From Cephalotus follicularis (lineage: Eukaryota > Streptophyta > Magnoliopsida > Oxalidales > Cephalotaceae): DNA of 64,000 bases. Position numbers and translations under genes: made by a program. The stretch is from positions 62,001-126,000 of the forward strand of contig BDDD01001461.1 of the NCBI GenBank assembly GCA_001972305.1, in the 5' to 3' direction. This document shows, piece after piece, positions 22,540 through 32,183 of the stretch (its first letter is position 1; the number at the start of each line of letters is the position of its first letter). Under the pieces are notes generated by a model. The model searched no databases. It worked only from the letters and a program-made list of their open reading frames with translations, and was not told the DNA's origin.

Positions 22540-22779
22540 GGGGGAGTATAAGTTGAGGAGGAGCAATTCTAAGTTTGATCCCTGGGTTTGATATCATAAC
22601 TTATGCTTATGTTTACTTATATTTAAAAAATATGGAGTATTTCTAAGTTTGATCCCTGGGTTTGATTTCATAACTTATGCTTTGTTTACTTATATTTACA
22701 CTATGTTATGCTTACTTATGTTTTACACTCAAATTATCATTATATGACAAATTTTTTTCATCATCAAAAAGGGAGAGAT
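22540..22779 (+). promoter_or_regulatory. Copia-2 polypurine tract plus an upstream purine tract
   Basis: AAAAAGGGAGAGAT directly precedes the LTR start TGTTGACATT at 22780. A second purine run, TTGAGGGGGAG, lies about 230 bases upstream near 22541. Between them a segment of about 70 bases beginning CTAAGTTTGATCCCTGG is present twice (22569 and 22641). Multiple polypurine-like tracts upstream of the 3' LTR are a described Sirevirus trait. Confidence 0.7.
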
Positions 22780-23908
22780 TGTTGACATTTATGTCTCAAT
22801 CCTAATTTTTATGATAACGTATTTGCAACTAATGATTTCATTTTGTGCAACATAAGACAGATGATATACCAAGAAAAACATATTAAAGCATCGATAGTTA
22901 TTCCATAACCGTTAGCGCTTATGGCATTAAGCGTCGAAGGCTTCACTCTAAGCGCAAGCAGTTGAGAATAAAGCGCCAGCATTTAAGAACATGTGGCCTA
23001 AACAAATGTGAACAAAGCGACAACGCGTGGCAATGCATTTATTTTTTACTGTCAGCGCTTAATCCTTAAAGCGCCAACAATTATAAAGCCAATATCAGCA
23101 CTTAAGCTTAAAGCGACAATGGTTTACTAAAAGCGGCAGCGGTTTACTAAAGCGTCAAGTTAAAATTACAAAATGACGAAGCTTTACACAAGGAAAACGC
23201 AAGATAAGGCATAACGGTAACATCTAAGATTCGACGCTTAGATCGAAACCATCGACGCTTTGGTCGGCAATTACAGTTTGATCATATCTTATCAACGCTT
23301 AATTCAAGGCAAACATTCCCAAAATAATTCCAATGGATATGTGACGACTCCAACGACTACTTTGTGCAAGAACACTATAAATAGAGGCTCAAATCACAGC
23401 AAAGAACAACCAACAAAGCATCAACGATCACTACAATATATCCTATCATTCATTCAAGAGCTTTTACTGTTGTTAGCATTATTTTGAGCTGTTCTTGTCT
23501 TACTTTGAGCTGTTATTGTGAGCAACATTATTCTATATCCAACCGTTGAGAGGTTACACAAAACTACAAATCATCTTTGTAATTGTTCGATTATTGAGGG
23601 GAATGAACCCTTGTTTGTAGTGATTGTGCTCAATCACAAATATTGTATAGGTGCACTGAATAGTTCCTAGAAAGATATCCGAAGAATAGTGGAAACTCAA
23701 GGAGGTCCTTGGGAAAAGTGGACGTAGGCAAGAGCTTGGCCGAACCACTATAAAACTGTGTTTGCACTCTCTTACTCCCTCTCTATTTGATTATAGTCAT
23801 TTTACTTTATAACTGCTGTTTCAATTTTATTGTCTGCGCTTAAATTGAAAAAGTTCATTATTTTATATATACTACAATTCACTCCCCCCCTGTAGTATTT
23901 CACACATA
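22780..23908 (+). repeat. 3' LTR of Copia-2
   Basis: It starts TGTTGACATTTATG after the polypurine tract. The end is placed at ..TTTCACACATACACA following the C-rich CTCCCCCCCTG word typical of SIRE LTR ends; the exact last base is uncertain. GCGTCGA-, AGCGCCA- and CATCGACGC-type words cluster at 22870-23300. The 5' LTR is not in the window. Confidence 0.75.
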
Positions 23909-24249
23909 CACAAGGTAGATGGCGGGAACTGTATTGCTACAAGAAGTCCTGTACTGTGATCCGGCCCATCTAATCACTTCGGTGCTTCACCTATACCTTA
24001 CCCATTTCGAGAATAGGTCAGCAACCATTGGTTGTGTAGGCAATACAATATGCGATGGAATGATATATATATATGCATGTCATGTTATATGGATGAATGT
24101 TAATTATGGGAAACGTTAGTACATCAACCGTCCCTAAGCGGTGGAGTACATAACGATGTCCTAACATAGAATCACAAGCATACACCTTAGGTATACAGAC
24201 AATCGGTCAATAGCAATACAACGTGTACAATCAACCCAGACAATCATTC

Positions 24250-24560
24250 ACTCAATCAATCAAAATCCACTCGCTAGCCCCGCTAGCCCACTTGAAATCC
24301 ATTAGCCAGTCCCCAAAGGTTCTAGCTTGAATGAAATCCACTCAGTAGCCCCGCTAGCTCACTTGAAATCCACTAGGAAGTCCCTGAAGGTTCTAGCTTG
24401 AAATCCACTAGCCAGTCCTCGAAGGTTATGGCTTGAATGAAATCCACTCACTAGCCCCACCAGCTCACTTGAAATCCACTAGCCAGTCCTCGAAGGTTCT
24501 AGCTTGAAATCCACTAGCCAGTCCCTGAAGGTTCTAGCTTGAAATCCACTAGGTTCCACT
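24250..24560. repeat. Tandem repeat of about 40 bp in Gypsy-C LTR
   Basis: Units contain GAAATCCACTAGCCAGTCC followed by .cgaaggttctagctt. At least seven units occur, with an alternating longer form 'gaatgaaatccactcactagccccgctagctcactt' that gives a higher-order pattern. Confidence 0.85.
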
Positions 24561-24899
24561 CAATCACTTATCCACTATCATCCACTTATGACAATACAAT
24601 TTTCTTTCAGTCCCTATCGGAGTTTGAAAAACAATGGAGAGGGAGTTCAACTAGGATATCTGAGTCCAGATGTACCAATTGAGCCATTCTAACAATTTTC
24701 GAAAACCATTTGTATAAAACCCTTTCGTTGAAACATTCTTTAAAGATTTGCTTTGAAAGTTGATTTGAAGATTAAAGATGTTAAAAGAGGATTCACATAG
24801 GCTACAAGGCCTTAGGGATTCCTATGGAATCCATTTGAAGATAAAATCATTTGGGATTGAAAACCATGTTGAAATCACGTGTTTACTGTGTAGATCCCT

Positions 24900-25230
24900 A
24901 TCTATGCGTCGATGCTTACGCAACGCATCGATGCGTTGGGTGCAGAGAACGCATAGCACGTCATAGTACAAGGCTGCGCATCGACATGTAAGCAATACAC
25001 CACATGCGTCGACGTGCAAGTTGAGCATCGATGTTATGCGTTGTACTGCAATGTATCATGTTGATGTTGCGCATTACATGTTGATGTTTCGCGTCGACGT
25101 CTTGCATAGTTTAGTGCATAAAAATGCAAGAACCACATAACACGTCAATGCTCAAACTGGGCGTTGACGTGCTGTGCACTGAAGAACACGTCAACCTGCA
25201 AGATGAACACGTCGACCTGCAAGGTTTTCT
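24900..25230. repeat. Cluster of GCATCGATGC / GCGTCGACG palindromes in Gypsy-C LTR
   Basis: About ten words occur, including a perfect 16-bp palindrome AACGCATCGATGCGTT at 24922-24937. The remainder have the form ACGTCGACCTGC or GCGTCGACGTGC. Confidence 0.85.
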
Positions 25231-25761
25231 TAACACTGTAAAAATTGATTAAAACCCATTTCAACCATTTAAAATTCGATTAGAAGGAAGCTATAAGCCT
25301 CAAACATCAATTAAAACTCAAAAACAACATTTAAAACATTTAAATCCATTCTCATATCCATTAGATTGAGAGAAAACGGAAATTGGGTAAAAAGTCCCAA
25401 CTCTCTAATTTCTTTCAAATCTCAAATTCAATCTGTTATTTACCATACCCGGTACCCTAAATCATCCATCTAACATGTATCCATCAATCCATAACTATAC
25501 AATCATGCAAGTCCATCAAAAATATGAAATTCAAGCAAATGTAGAAGCTACCTTAAATTGATTGAGAACGAAGAATAAGTTTCTTGAATCCTTGGTCTGC
25601 TTCCTTCAGGTTCTATACTCTACCACGATCCCAACGACTCCTTCCTTGATCAATTTCGTCCACTTTCTCTCTCTAACTCACACTCTCTCTAGAATCGGAA
25701 CAATAAAATGAAAATGATAATGAAAGAGTTGAACCGCCTATATATAGAGATAGGCTCCTTT

Positions 25762-25796
25762 TGTGACACCCCATGTCACATTTACGGGGTGTGACA
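25762..25796. other. Terminal hairpin and LTR-end mimic at the Gypsy-A LTR start
   Basis: TGTGACA (25762-25768) and TGTCACA (25774-25780) are perfect complements around a 5-base CCCCA loop. A further GGGGTGTGACA at 25786-25796 repeats the sequence of the LTR 3' end. Both features are kept in the second LTR (38883-38917). Confidence 0.88.
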
Positions 25797-27371
25797 TGAA
25801 AAAGACGTGAGTGTATCAGTATTATTATTATTATTAGTTACGTATTATTATTAAAAAAACGAGTGAAGCGCACGACGCTTCAAAAGAAATTAAAAAGAGA
25901 AAGGCACAGTGAGAGCATGAGAGAGAGAGGTGCAGAGAGTAGGAGAGAGATGCCAGACAGGCGACCGGGAAGAGGCAACGAGTATCCCTACGGCTTCTCC
26001 ATCACCGGTAACTCCCTCATCCTCCTTCATTCTTCTCTTTTCTCCTTTTTCTCTCCCAGTGTTGCAGCCTCTGCCGCTCACTGCCACCGCCGAAATCATC
26101 ACGGGTGGAGCGGGTTTTTATAGTGAAGCTGAGCTACGCCCATCTTGATGGTAGTTGAGGCGTCATTTGGCAGGGATCGGCCGAATTTTAGCTATTGAGT
26201 CAACTCAACAAGTTGACTCGCTGCCGCCTGTGACGCCACGTTTGGCACTGAGTCACGACAACATTCGGTCACCAACGCTTAGACCGAAGGTTGTGGAGGC
26301 CAATGTTGGCGTAACCAAAGCAAAGGCGACCTAGCCGGAGTTCCAGTGAGGTGACAGTCGTCGATTCTCGAGGAGTCGCGGGTGGAGATGTGTAGAACGG
26401 ACCTTGTGGACATCTTTTTGTGAAGCGGCCGAAATTGTTGGAAGACCAACGAGTCAACTCAGTAAGTCAGACTCACTGCCGGTTGTGACCGGGAGATTCT
26501 GTGCCAAGTCACGGCGGCTCTTCGGCCATAAAGTGTAGATCAGGCCATTTGGAGGTTGTTGGTGTTGTGACCGAAACTTCGGTGGGTTAGCCAGAATCTG
26601 GCCGGATTTTCGGTTATGCGCTGTGTTTGCTGTGTGTGTGTGTAGGATGTAATGGGAGTGTGATATTCATGCAGAGTTAAGGATACAATTAATGATAATG
26701 GAGCTTCCAGTCTATGATAGGGAATTCGATAGTCGAACTAGATTTCAGCATCCAGTGAGACGCGGATCTTGTAGCTGATCCAGAGCATCGAGGGACTAGT
26801 TTGCGGGGGTTATTAGCATTGATACAGTGAGTGGTACATTCCCTTCCTATTTTTATTTTCTTTTATGTGCCCTTTGTATAGAGTTATTGTTGATTTGAGC
26901 GGGATTTAAATCCCCACATGTCTTTTGTTTAGCATGTTCGTTGATTATATGAGTCAGATTCTGGGTGACTATATCACCTTCCAATATCACCTATCATTGT
27001 GTTTGTGATATTGTATTTGTACTCTGATGCTGGTACCAGTGATATGTCATATCAGATTTTGGTCCAGGGTGAGGTGTACATTCGACGCTCAACTCTACTT
27101 AGCAGGCCCATTGGTCTATCATGGGGTGTTATGTGGTAACTGCCCCGGGGTCTCCATTACCTGGATCTGCGGTATATCATTGTCTATGATGGTATACTGA
27201 GTGTGAGTACAACAGAGCTGCTCTGTCGCCTACCTCTTGGACCCAGTATCAGATATTGTGCACCAATTATGGTGTACAAGATATTGTGTACCAGTGATGG
27301 TGTACCAGATTTTGTGCACTAGACATTGTAGACCAGATTCAGATTTTGTGCACCAGTTCGTGCACCAGATT

Positions 27372-27430
27372 ATCCTTAGGCACTCTGCACCGGTGTATGA
27401 GGGATATGTACAGTCCCGTAGCCTAAGGAT
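27372..27430. other. 10-bp inverted repeat in Gypsy-A LTR
   Basis: ATCCTTAGGC (27372-27381) is exactly complementary to GCCTAAGGAT (27421-27430). The second LTR has the same arms with one mismatch. Confidence 0.75.
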
Positions 27431-27529
27431 CAAATAGTATTGTTGCAGCCAGATTAGTATTATTGCCATTAGATATGGCCATATGGGAATTGATGGATAT
27501 ATGTTGATGATAGCATAGCTGTACCAGCA

Positions 27530-27960
27530 TCCCAGACAGCATGGTAGTCTCAGTATCTCAGACAACACAGTAGTCTCAGTATCCCAAACAGTACAGTAGT
27601 ATTAGTATCCCAGATAGCATAGTAATAACAATATTCCAGACATCATAGTAGTTTCAGTATTTTAGTCAGCACAGTAGTATCAGTATCCCGGACAGCACAG
27701 TAGTCTCAGTATCCCAGATAGCACAATAGTATTAGTATCCCAGATAGCACAGTTGTAACAATATCCCAGATAGCATAGTCGAACCTGTGTCCCAGACAGC
27801 ACAGTAGTCTCAGTATCCCATACAGCACAGTAGTATTAGTATCCCAGATACACAGTTGTAACAGTATTCCAAATAACATAGTCGTACCTGTATTCCAGAT
27901 AGCATAGTTGTGTTAGTATCCTATACTACATAGTTGTACCAGAGTGCCAGTCAGTTTAGA
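27530..27960. repeat. 26-bp tandem array in Gypsy-A 5' LTR
   Basis: About sixteen units of the form CAGTATCCCAGATAGCACAG-TAGTAT occur with single-base variation. The same array lies in the other LTR at about 40640-41060. Confidence 0.88.
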
Positions 27961-28950
27961 TGAACTAGCCTTCTAGATAGTATATCATATGGGCACATTT
28001 CCTGTTTTTCTAATTTCATCTGAGACTCATGATATTTCATCCTACTCTAATTTCATTGTGACCTTGTTATATTCAGATTGTATTATCTTTAGTTATACTG
28101 TTTTATTTCAGCGATTGCCTAGATGTTTACTTTGAGATTATAGTTCAGTTGCAGTTATTGTATTTTCAGTTCCAGTATTGAGTGTTAGCTTCTATTATAA
28201 AGACTTGTTGATGGACTTGTTCTTTTCATGGATTCTCTTATATTTTTGTCCTATGCTTTTGATTTCAGCATATATTTCTTTCAACACATCCAGTTGTTTG
28301 TATGGATGTAACAGGGAATGACTTGTCCCAACTCACTTAGTTAATTGGACTAACCCCCTCCCAGTTTTCCATTTCAGTTGACGGCGAGCAGTTGCTAAGT
28401 CAGATTCAATAGAAGATGGACCATGAGAGCAAGGCATGCCTACCAGAGTACAACACATGCATAGCATTCACGACATCAGATTTTAAATTATGCATTATTT
28501 ATGTATTACATAAATGTTTTACATTTATGGTTTTGCATTGAAGGGCTGAGCCCTGTTTTCTTTTCATGCTTTGATAATATAGTTGATGCGGAGGCCAACT
28601 CATGCATTTTTACAGTTTTAAATTGTGGTTTGTTGAGGGCTGTGGCCATTTGTGATTTGAGGAGGGCTGAGCCCAATTATAAACTGCTATTTCCTCCTTC
28701 GGGAGTGTGATTATAAACTGTGTTTTTCTTTACAAGGGGCATAGTCCGATAAATGGATACTACATGGCCGATTTTCTTAAAACTTTAAGAGTTAGACAAA
28801 TTTCAACTTTTTGGAAAAAGTTCAAGTTTATGCTTTTTTTTAATGGTTTTAAGAAGTTTTCAAATGGAGTTTAAGATATCACCTGGAGATTTTCGAAAGG
28901 AGGCTTGTCACGTGATGGTCAAATCTGTCTCGGTCGGGATGGGTATGACA

Positions 28951-29539
28951 ATTTTGGTATTAGAGCTGTTTGTTTTAGATTCTTTAGACTTATAAAGTAA
29001 ATTTTTTTTCAGAGAAGGTTTTTAAACTCATGCATATCATGCATTGCATGTAGGAATTCATATCAGAAATTATATGCAAGTGTCATGTGTTCGGTAGCAT
29101 GCCTCGTGGTCAGTGAGATGGGTCCCGCTGTGGACATAAATAGTGAGATCTTTTAAGGTCAGCTGATAGACGACTGATGTAGAGCTAGAGTAAGATGTAA
29201 GACGAGAGACCCTAAGACAGGAGGTATTCTAGGATGTTATCTTCGTTTCGGGTAGTGGCCGAGTTAGGGCCGAGTTAGTCGTGAGGATGTTACCTTCCAT
29301 ATAGCCATTTATTAATAAATGTGTCTGAGCCAGAGTTCTAGCGAGCTATAGCCTAACTATTCTAGACTTTATGAGCTATTAGAGCACGATGTACAGAACA
29401 AAGCACCTTAAATGCATTGGAGGAACTATTTTAGAGTTCTTGCATACGTTTCAGAACAGCATCACAGTGATGAATCGTTGACAGTGACGAATTGTTAGAA
29501 GAGGTTCAGGCAACTATTATAGTACGTTTCGGTTTGAGC
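28951..29539 (+). pseudogene. gag: Gypsy-A primer-binding site and decayed leader/gag start
   Basis: TGGTATTAGAGC at 28955-28966 is a one-base variant of the tRNA-iMet site. A start-like MPRGQ.. near 29100 and weak gag-like composition follow, but no frame is kept. It is cut at 29539 by the Gypsy-B insertion. Confidence 0.6.
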
Positions 29540-30230
29540 ACTTGTGTCACACCCCGCTACACAACCGACATATATAGTGGTGGCAATCAACATATAAATC
29601 CGGCTTATGCAATTTACCATAAATTTAAAACTTTCCAATGCCATAAACAACTTGCAGAAGCATATAAATATAAGCCGAATTATAACGTAACATGCATCCC
29701 ATATTACATGCTACAAAAAAAAACATCATCAAAGTTAACTGCCCATAAACGGAGCGTGAACATCGATTCATTTATTACAATGATCCATTAACATTTCTCA
29801 AAAGTAAAAACAACATAAAACTCCATTCGCTCCACGGAGCTCAACGGTAACAATCCGTGGCATCAACCTGAAATCAATATGAAATTGTAGGGGGTTAGCA
29901 TTTGTCCTCACTCAGCTAAGTATAAATACAGTTCGGTTTCAATGATAATGCATGTCATGTATGAATGCACAATGATGCAGTACCGTATATATAACAGTAT
30001 ATACATATATGTATCTATATATGCATATTCACAATACAGGTGCAACCCGTAGGGCTTCATCAACAAAATCATGGTCATGTCCTCAGCGGACCAATCACAA
30101 TCATGTCCTCAAAGGACCAGACATTCCATCAGTTATGCCACAACGGGCCAACAATCCAGTAAAACATGTCACAATGGACAAACAACCAACACGGTCAATC
30201 AATCATGTCACCACGGACAACATTCTATGC

Positions 30231-30717
30231 GGGGATGCTTCCACTCTGTGTTTAGCACCCGGTCACTTCCACTCCATGTTTAGCAACCCGGTTACTTCTG
30301 CTCTGCGTTTAGTAACCGCCACGACGATCAATCAGTCACTCCAGAGATGCTTCCACTCTGTGTTTAGCACCCGGTTACTTCCACTCTGTGTTTAGTAACC
30401 CAGTTACTTCCGCTCTGCGTTTAGTAACTGCCGCAACAATCAATCAGTCACTCCGGAGATGCTTCCACTCTGTGTTTAGCACCCGGTTACTTCCACTCTG
30501 TGTTTAGTAACCCAGTTACTTCCGCTCTGCGTTTAGTAACTGCCGAAGGTGGGAGTCCCTGGCTACTTCCACTCCGTGTTTAGTAGCCTGGTTACTTCCG
30601 CTCTGCGTTTAGTAACCCCAATATGGAAAACCCTAGCTACTTCCACTCCGTGTTTAGTAGCTAACACATATGAACTCCTAGTCACTTACACTCCGTGTTT
30701 AGTAACTAATATGGAAT
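30231..30717. repeat. Array of 13 stem-loop units with covarying stems (3' LTR copy)
   Basis: Units of 28-33 bases share a loop close to TCCACTCTGTGTTT. Stems are GGTTACT/AGTAACC (30290-30317, 30373-30400, 30485-30512, 30590-30617), CAGTTACT/AGTAACTG (30401-30430, 30513-30542), GGCTACT/AGTAGCC (30561-30588) and TAGCTACT/AGTAGCTA (30634-30663), each exactly complementary. The TGCT/AGCA units (for example from 30231) pair with one bulged base, and two units have mismatches. Some units group into a repeat of about 112 bases. Confidence 0.92.
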
Positions 30718-31139
30718 TCCCATCACAATCAATCGATCAGTAATGCTAACCGGCCCCGAGCTAGGAAAGCACAACAATCAAACAATCCTGTCAATTATGT
30801 TTCAAGTAGTCTATATTTTCATAAACGCTTGAAACCATATGCATACATATAGATGTATACAAAATAGTCCTTTCCAAAACAGTCATCAAGTAGTTTATAT
30901 AAAATAAAGTACTTGCCCAAAACATATTTACTCAAAATATGTATCAATCCTTGAAATCGCATTTCGATATTTGAAATATAACATTTTATACAAAATATTG
31001 GTTATAACTAAACCATAATCTCATTGTCTAAAATGACAAACACTTTAGCAATTATATACATTTCAATCCATAACAGTATGCAATGCAAACATATGCTCAA
31101 AAATGCAAACGGGCTTTATTCGCGTCAACATGCACCATA

Positions 31140-31430
31140 TAGGCGTTAATGTTCGACCCAATCACTTAAGCGTCGCCGCTTAACTCTTAGCGTCAATGCT
31201 TTCAACCAGAAACTTTACGCGTAAACATCTCATCACTTTGGCGTCGATGCTCTGAGGTAGGAACCTCAAGCATCAACGGCACACGTGTCCATTCTCACAT
31301 ACAACGAATCATGGCGTCGACATTTTCTCTAAGCGTTGACGTTTCTCGCGAATCAAGACTCATTCTCCGTATAACAATCCATAGCGTCGACGCTTCTTTC
31401 CTAAGCGTCGACGGTTAAGCGAACCAAAAC
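31140..31430. repeat. Palindrome cluster in Gypsy-B 3' LTR copy
   Basis: It includes a perfect AGCGTCGACGCT at 31383-31394, followed by TAAGCGTCGACGG, and several GCGTCAA / GCGTCGATGC variants. The equivalent in the other LTR is at about 36430-36730. Confidence 0.85.
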
Positions 31431-32183
31431 ACGGTTCCTTCAACACGCCTCAAAACCAATAGAGTTCAAGCATACAACACATACCATCCGATATTTGTAA
31501 AACACAATATGCATGACAGGTTAACTATTCATAGTAACCCTAACACAGTCACACAATCCATAATCCACAGTCCACAATCATTCTACGACACGATATGAAT
31601 AACAGGTTAACTACTCATAGAAACCCTAACACAGTCACACAATTCACAATCCGCAAACCATGCATTTCATCAATGGCATTACAATATTATTGAACTCAAA
31701 CTTGCATGTATAGCTTCCCCTACCTGTTACAGCAGTAACAACCGTACAATCGAGCTGCACGTTCAATTGCCGAAAATTTTTGGTAACCGTTGAACCGAAG
31801 CCCGTTCTTGTCGATTGATCAGCTCCTCAATGCCAAATCCAATTGCCACTCACACACTGCACATACAACGCATGTCCGTTATGTTCAACACACAAAACAT
31901 TTTCGTCGCCGAAACGCCGGCCGGATTCCGACCGACACAACCAGGCGGTGAAACACCCATCAACGAGTTCCACATTGAACGGTCTACTCAAAACCGGTCA
32001 AGACTCATCGAGAATCGGCGCCGAACGCCGCACCACAGCCGGCAGTGAGTTGTGACTCACTGAGTCAACTCGCCGGACCTCTACAGGTCCGATCGCCACC
32101 CAAAAATGCCACACATTCACCAGTTATACACACCCATGCCCGTGACTCGCCGAGACTCGGCGCCAAAAGCGCTGTCTCAGGCC

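Larger units (their letters stand above)
9751..23908 (+). mobile_element. Ty1/copia SIRE-type retrotransposon 'Copia-2', split by Gypsy-D
   Basis: The left part 9751-10027 and the right part 19687-23908 are one element interrupted by Gypsy-D, as shown by the TAACT duplication. Visible parts in order are reverse transcriptase, RNase H, an extra ORF, polypurine tract and 3' LTR (22780-23908). The words LNGLIKGEVYVEQPQGFE and IYVDDIIFGSTNESLC are typical of the SIRE/Sirevirus lineage. The 5' LTR, gag, protease and integrase are not present in the window. The coding parts carry about six or more breaks. Confidence 0.85.
23909..25761 (-). repeat. Gypsy-C 3' LTR, outer piece
   Basis: Assigned to the LTR because it continues at 42056 into the polypurine-tract-flanked end. 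It shares 'ggtcagcaaccattggttgtg'-like sequence near 24020 with the segment at 33330. The left edge next to Copia-2 is not sharp. It contains the tandem array 24250-24560 and the palindrome cluster 24900-25230. Confidence 0.65.
25762..28950 (+). repeat. 5' LTR of Gypsy-A
   Basis: It starts TGTGACACCCC and ends GGGTATGACA, followed by the primer-binding site. It carries ATT microsatellite sequence near 25822-25855, a 26-bp tandem array (27530-27960), an inverted pair ATCCTTAGGC/GCCTAAGGAT (27372-27430) and a terminal hairpin. Confidence 0.93.
29545..32183 (-). repeat. Gypsy-B 3' LTR copy
   Basis: It is collinear with 34836-37488 of the 5' LTR, starting TGTCACACCCCGC. It contains the hairpin array (30231-30717) and AGCGTCGACGCT palindromes (31140-31430). 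Confidence 0.9.

Noticed and set aside
30009-30395. 128-residue ORF, nearly repeated at 35314-35700
   Set aside because: It overlaps the LTR stem-loop array; its recurrence is due to the two LTRs, not to a conserved gene.
30231-30717. CRISPR-like array
   Set aside because: Units are contiguous and variable with covarying arms, there are no unique spacers of constant length, and the DNA is plant nuclear retrotransposon sequence.
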